18,681 nt of DNA from Opitutia bacterium. Its GTDB lineage: Bacteria; Verrucomicrobiota; Verrucomicrobiia; Opitutales; Seribacteraceae. How positions within the stretch are numbered: position 1 is the first letter of the stretch; every line of letters starts with the position of its first letter. The stretch is from contig JABHOU010000442.1 of assembly GCA_018695085.1 (NCBI GenBank), forward strand, positions 1-18,681. Reading direction: 5' to 3'. Positions 15,639 to 18,681 of the stretch are shown one piece after another. Position numbers and translations under genes: made by a program. The notes under the pieces are model-generated. The model was given only the letters and a program-made list of their open reading frames with translations. It was not told where the DNA came from and made no database searches.

Positions 15639-15665
15639 GAATCGACGGCCACCGACAAAACTTTA
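15639..15665 (-). promoter_or_regulatory. Candidate sigma-28 (FliA) flagellar promoter
   Basis: On the minus strand a perfect TAAAGTTT (plus 15658-15665) is followed after exactly 11 nt by GTCGATTC (15639-15646). The enteric sigma-28 consensus is TAAAGTTT-N11-GCCGATAA; the -10 half matches at 5 of 8 positions. The predicted start of transcription is near 15630, giving a leader of about 112 nt before the flagellin ATG. Location and orientation fit late flagellar control of the giant flagellin. Confidence 0.6.
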
Positions 15666-15790
15666 CCTGAAAAGTGAAAAAAGTTATCGATTTATTGATT
15701 ATCAACGACTTGCGGGAGTGCTGCTAGGCAAACTTGTTTGTCGCGCAAGTGTATATGTCCAATCTAATCCAACCCTATGCCAATAAATGA

Positions 15791-15815
15791 AAACGCCGAC
15801 TGGAAGCCGGCGTTT
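15791..15815 (-). terminator. Intrinsic terminator after the charged-tail membrane protein gene
   Basis: AAACGCCG (15791-15798) pairs with CGGCGTTT (15808-15815), an 8-bp stem with a 9-nt loop. On the minus strand it is followed by a T-rich run (TCATTTATT). It lies 26 nt beyond the stop of the gene at 15841, so it probably separates that gene from the flagellin unit. Confidence 0.75.
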
Positions 15816-15840
15816 CAGGGGTGGGAAAATGGGTTTCGGC

Positions 15841-17316
15841 TCAGTCTTCCTTCTTTTCAGACGACTCGGGCGATTTCTTTTGTTCGTCGCCCTCGCTTTT
15901 GTTTGTATCTTCCTTGCGCTCGTCCGCGGAGACTGCATCTGGCTTGGAGCCTTCGGCATCTGAATCCGTTGTGCCTTCATCCTTCTCGACAATCTCAGCT
16001 TTGTTGGTTTCCCGAGGTTTGGTGTCTTCGGGGTCGGTCGATTTTTCGGATTCTGGCTTTTCCTCCCGTTTGGGTTCTCCGGATCGCTGTTCGAAAGGTT
16101 TGGCTTTTTCGGATGGTTTGGACTTCCCGTCATTTTGACCCGAAGTGGATTTGGGTTTCCTTGCCTTTTCGGGGTCAGTTGACTTCGGTTTTCCCGATGG
16201 CACGAATTTTTTCTTTTCCCCAAACGGTGTCTCTGTGGGTTTGGATGTCTTCAATTTGCCTTCCCCTGTTTTAGGGTCGGGCCCCAAAGTTTTGGCGGGG
16301 GACTTAGCGTCCTTTTTCTTGTCGGCGGAATCTTCTTTGCCCTTCTCTTTGCCTTTCTCTTTGCCAGAGTCTTTTTCATCCTTGTCCTTTGTATCGTCCT
16401 TGAAATCGTCCGCATCTTCGTCGTCCTCCAAACCTTCCTCCTTTTTCTTCTCTTCTTTTTTCGGTTTGGGTTGTGCTGCCATTTCCTTGCGGGCGTTGAT
16501 GAATGAGATGACGCAAAGAACAACGAAGATTAATAAAAGTCCGGCTGAGAAGAACATTACGGCTGGCTTTAGTGAGGACGCGTGAATGATGCCGTTGGGA
16601 TCATTCTTCAGCCAATTCATCTCGCTGACTGCCGGCAAAACCTTCTTGGAAGACATTACCAGACCCACCAACCCTACGGTAGCGGCAACATGCATGACGT
16701 GTTTGCGCAAAGCAGGGTTCGCTTCCGCTGCAAGCACGCAAGCGATCAAGATCAAGGCGATGATGGCAGGTATAAGTGCCGTCCAACTTTTTCCAAAAGT
16801 CAATGGCTCGCCCGTTTCGGGCGCACCCTCGATGTTCGTCCAATTGGTCGAGGTCAGGGTAACGGGACCTGTTCCTTCGACAGCTTTGTTATAGATGAAT
16901 CGAATTTGTGCTTTTACTGGATCGACTGTTTCGAGTGCACTGAGTTCGCCGGTTTCGGCATTCTTCATAAGTGCAGACAAGGTATCTCCAGTAGATGAAG
17001 CATACCAAAAGGATTGGGTCTTGTAAGCGGGATTGTCGGGTCTTTCGCTGGCAGCGTAATTACCTTGGGAACGATCCTTGGCGTGATTCTGGTTCAACCT
17101 TTCGACCATCCAGAATGCATGCTCACCTGCCGCATTACTTGAAGCAAACCCTCTATCCAAGGTGTGGGTTTGGTTGCCATCGGACAGGGTGAACACCGCG
17201 TCGTCTGCCAATGGACCGACAATTTTGATCGAAAGGTTGGGATCCTGGAAGAGATAACCCACCAAACCAGTAATGATTAATAATACACCGAGAACGAATG
17301 TCGGAATTTTTAGCAT
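15841..17316 (-). CDS. Four-helix membrane protein with long K/E/D/S-rich cytoplasmic tail
   Basis: No named function recognised. From the ATG at 17316 it has 491 residues. Helices lie at about 4-23, 178-197, 206-223 and 252-274. A soluble loop of about 150 residues separates helices 1 and 2. Helix 2 to helix 4 (SWTALIPAI, then NPALRKHVMHVAATVGLVG, then VVLCVISFINARKE) recalls small Planctomycetota/Verrucomicrobiota membrane proteins with an RKHAMH-type motif; here a large loop is inserted. Residues 276-491 are low-complexity, rich in Lys, Glu, Asp, Ser and Pro, with blocks such as KEKGKEKGKED, and are predicted disordered and cytoplasmic. A TTG at 17343 would add nine codons; neither start has a good ribosome site, and the ATG places helix 1 as in the small relatives. 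It has its own terminator, so linkage to the flagellin is positional only. Confidence 0.8.
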   Translation of the reverse strand: MLKIPTFVLGVLLIITGLVGYLFQDPNLSIKIVGPLADDAVFTLSDGNQTHTLDRGFASSNAAGEHAFWMVERLNQNHAKDRSQGNYAASERPDNPAYKTQSFWYASSTGDTLSALMKNAETGELSALETVDPVKAQIRFIYNKAVEGTGPVTLTSTNWTNIEGAPETGEPLTFGKSWTALIPAIIALILIACVLAAEANPALRKHVMHVAATVGLVGLVMSSKKVLPAVSEMNWLKNDPNGIIHASSLKPAVMFFSAGLLLIFVVLCVISFINARKEMAAQPKPKKEEKKKEEGLEDDEDADDFKDDTKDKDEKDSGKEKGKEKGKEDSADKKKDAKSPAKTLGPDPKTGEGKLKTSKPTETPFGEKKKFVPSGKPKSTDPEKARKPKSTSGQNDGKSKPSEKAKPFEQRSGEPKREEKPESEKSTDPEDTKPRETNKAEIVEKDEGTTDSDAEGSKPDAVSADERKEDTNKSEGDEQKKSPESSEKKED

Positions 17317-17505
17317 GCCCGAAAGGAAACTAATAAGAGACAATCAGGCAAGCATGGAAAGATTTGATTTTTAGCCTTCTTTCCGCTTCCCCGTTGTTGG
17401 AAAACTCTCTATTCTCAATTTCCTTTTTTACCGAAATTTATCATTAGCTCGCTATTTCCAGAGACTGAAACCCTACCTGAGGTCGAGACCGAAGAACAGG
17501 TCGAG

Positions 17506-17742
17506 TTGCTTCGACCGTGGAAAGTGCTCGTGCTGAACGATCCCGTAAATCTCATGAGCTACGTCGTGATGGTCTTTCGAAAGGTTTTCGGTTACGATGA
17601 AACACAAGCCACCCAGCACATGAAGGAAGTGCACGAACTTGGTAGGTCCGTGCTTTGGATCGGTGAACGCGAGCAGGCCGAAGGTTACGTATACCAGCTG
17701 CATCGTTGGCGCTTGCAGGCTTCTTTGGAAAAGGATGATTGA
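17506..17742 (+). CDS. clpS: ATP-dependent Clp protease adaptor ClpS (start uncertain)
   Basis: An adaptor that brings N-degron substrates to ClpA/ClpC with ClpP in the cytoplasm. The core PWKVLVLNDPVNLMSYVV, then FRKVFGYDETQATQHMKEVH, is the ClpS fold, with the NDP-V-N-x-M substrate pocket; it resembles actinobacterial ClpS in its DPVNLMSYV segment. The only ordinary in-frame start is the TTG at 17506, with CAGG 5 nt upstream, giving 78 residues and almost no N-terminal extension. Yet the frame is open back to 17368, and codons 17446-17505 read like a genuine ClpS N-terminal extension (PEVETEEQVELLRPWK). There is no in-frame ATG or GTG, so an ATT at 17443 or ATC at 17440 may be used. The stop overlaps the next gene by 8 bp. 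Confidence 0.85.
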   Translation: MLRPWKVLVLNDPVNLMSYVVMVFRKVFGYDETQATQHMKEVHELGRSVLWIGEREQAEGYVYQLHRWRLQASLEKDD

Positions 17743-18184
17743 GTTCGAGCTTCAGGTTTCCCCCTCTTTTCTCGAAACCTTGCTGCCCTACTTGGGCAAA
17801 GTGCTTCGAGAGACCAGTGGACGATTTGCAGGGAAACGTTTTGCTCCGCCTGAGTCGGGCGACGAGGACTTGAACGTCGCTTGGCGCGAAGGATTGATTG
17901 AGGACGGTCGCGCCGATCGCTTGGCCTTTTCCCGTTTGCTGGGAAATCCCAAGCTTGCCCTAGGTCAGGTCGAGATTTCCATGGACGACGTGGACGATAC
18001 CCTCCGAGGAATGACCGAGTTGCGCATACATTTGCGTGAACACGGTTTGAATTCCGTGAGCGACGAGGACTTGGAGAATGGTCGCATCCGAATCGAAAGT
18101 TTACCGCAGAATACTCGAATTGCCTATTTGGGCTATATCCTGCTGGCCGAGATGCAGGAACGGTTGATTCACGAGGTATCCTGA
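17735..18184 (+). CDS. ClpS-linked DUF2017-like protein
   Basis: A 149-residue soluble protein with no catalytic motif. The ATG at 17735 overlaps the clpS stop by 8 bp and has GGAAAAGG just upstream, indicating translational coupling. The pattern fits DUF2017: an acidic hydrophobic N-terminal helix (SFLETLLPYLGKVLRE), a central segment, then a helix pair with WLxxLNDxRL-like DTLRGMTELRIHLREHG at about 90-106, and a C-terminal YLGYILLAEMQERLI matching the family's Y-x-W-L-x-x-L-Q-E-x-L ending. In actinobacteria DUF2017 genes sit next to clpS, which supports the call. The role is unknown; a partner of the ClpS/Clp system is inferred. The gene converges with the next one, with only 2 bp between stops. 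The family call comes from memory of the pattern and needs a profile search. Confidence 0.65.
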   Translation: MIEFELQVSPSFLETLLPYLGKVLRETSGRFAGKRFAPPESGDEDLNVAWREGLIEDGRADRLAFSRLLGNPKLALGQVEISMDDVDDTLRGMTELRIHLREHGLNSVSDEDLENGRIRIESLPQNTRIAYLGYILLAEMQERLIHEVS

Positions 18185-18186
18185 AG

Positions 18187-18681
18187 TCAATCGCCGCGCA
18201 GAATTCGATTATTGGCTACTGCGACGCCTCCCAGCATTGCCCCGACGATACCGACGTAACCTTGATCCGATCCCGCCAGATACAGATTGCTGAATTGGGT
18301 TGAACCATCCCTTGATTTTCGAGGAGAACCGTAGAGAGCTCCATCGAGGTGACTGGTAAACTTTTTGATGGTTCGGGGGCTGAAAATATCCAGAAGCTCG
18401 GTGCGTTCCTCAAGCTCTTTCGCCATGGACTTGCCATTGGGCAAGTAACCGAGCGCAACGTCGAGCATGGCTTTTCGGCAGATTTCCTTTTGTGACCGAT
18501 AAGTGTTCTCATCGAGTGCACCCCACTTTTCGTAGTTGGCCAGACAAGTGACGCGCAATTGGCCTTCAGGCATTTGTTCCCCGTTTGGATAACGGTAGTT
18601 GTTTGGAATGCAGATGACGCCCGAACGGGGATCCGTTAGCTCATCCGGTCGTTCGTAGCGAAAAACGTCGTCGTCGTTATA
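18187..18681 (-). CDS. FAD-dependent oxidoreductase, CrtI/phytoene desaturase type (C-terminal part only)
   Basis: The C-terminal 164 residues of a gene that starts beyond the window edge. The closing motif NLYLAGSDQGYVGIVGAM near the end is the FAD-contacting segment of the phytoene desaturase, carotenoid isomerase and retinol-saturase-like group. The upstream SGVICIPNNYRYPNGEQMPEGQ and RVTCLANYEKW stretches fit a non-carotenoid branch of that group. The Rossmann N-terminus is outside the window, so substrate and cofactor cannot be set. An in-frame ATG at 18573 is internal, not the start. Convergent with the DUF2017-like gene. Confidence 0.8.
   Translation of the reverse strand, partial: YNDDDVFRYERPDELTDPRSGVICIPNNYRYPNGEQMPEGQLRVTCLANYEKWGALDENTYRSQKEICRKAMLDVALGYLPNGKSMAKELEERTELLDIFSPRTIKKFTSHLDGALYGSPRKSRDGSTQFSNLYLAGSDQGYVGIVGAMLGGVAVANNRILRGD

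Noticed and set aside
15702..16223. 173-codon basic ORF on the minus strand
   Set aside because: A frame-shifted shadow of the Lys/Glu-rich tail of the membrane protein; the low-complexity bases keep several frames open.

Overview
The window is 18.7 kb of bacterial chromosome with dense, mostly housekeeping genes. It suggests a Verrucomicrobiota-like organism, probably class Opitutae. This is inferred from the flagellin ends (a DDAGGLGVSM-type N-terminus), a SecA with a long helical insert after the DEAD motif, a secreted C-type-lectin-like protein and a membrane protein with a YRKHAMH-like signature. No marker gene such as rRNA is present, so the placement is an inference. I see no CRISPR array, insertion sequence, integrase or phage gene.

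Left part (1-3564): hemL (tetrapyrrole synthesis, cut by the window edge) lies 13 bp downstream of nadE (NAD+ synthase) on the minus strand. maf, a nucleotide pyrophosphatase, diverges from nadE across a 52-bp AT-rich gap. A strong hairpin closes maf against a convergent gene for a secreted C-type-lectin-fold protein (3723-4274). A tRNA-Pro(GGG) with encoded CCA follows at 4447-4523.

Middle (4540-10512): a family 2 glycosyltransferase on the minus strand faces the tRNA. A plus-strand run follows: a beta-hydroxyacid dehydrogenase, a UDP-glucuronate decarboxylase (UDP-xylose synthesis) and secA. The glycosyltransferase and the decarboxylase could serve surface glycans, but nothing in the sequence links them to a particular polymer.

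Right part (10575-18681): the outstanding object is a single 4.9-kb minus-strand ORF encoding a 1647-residue flagellin. Its two ends are ordinary flagellin D0/D1 segments. Between them lie about 1400 residues made of four 25-residue repeats, an apparent eight-bladed PQQ-like beta-propeller, a linker and ten roughly 74-residue beta-rich modules. A candidate flagellar sigma-28 promoter (perfect TAAAGTTT, 11-nt spacer) precedes it, with hairpins in a leader of about 110 nt. Upstream on the same strand is a four-helix membrane protein with a roughly 215-residue K/E/D/S-rich tail and its own terminator. Diverging from that are clpS, which has no ordinary start codon in the expected place, and an overlapping DUF2017-like gene, a pairing familiar from actinobacteria. 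The window closes with the C-terminal part of a CrtI-type FAD oxidoreductase.
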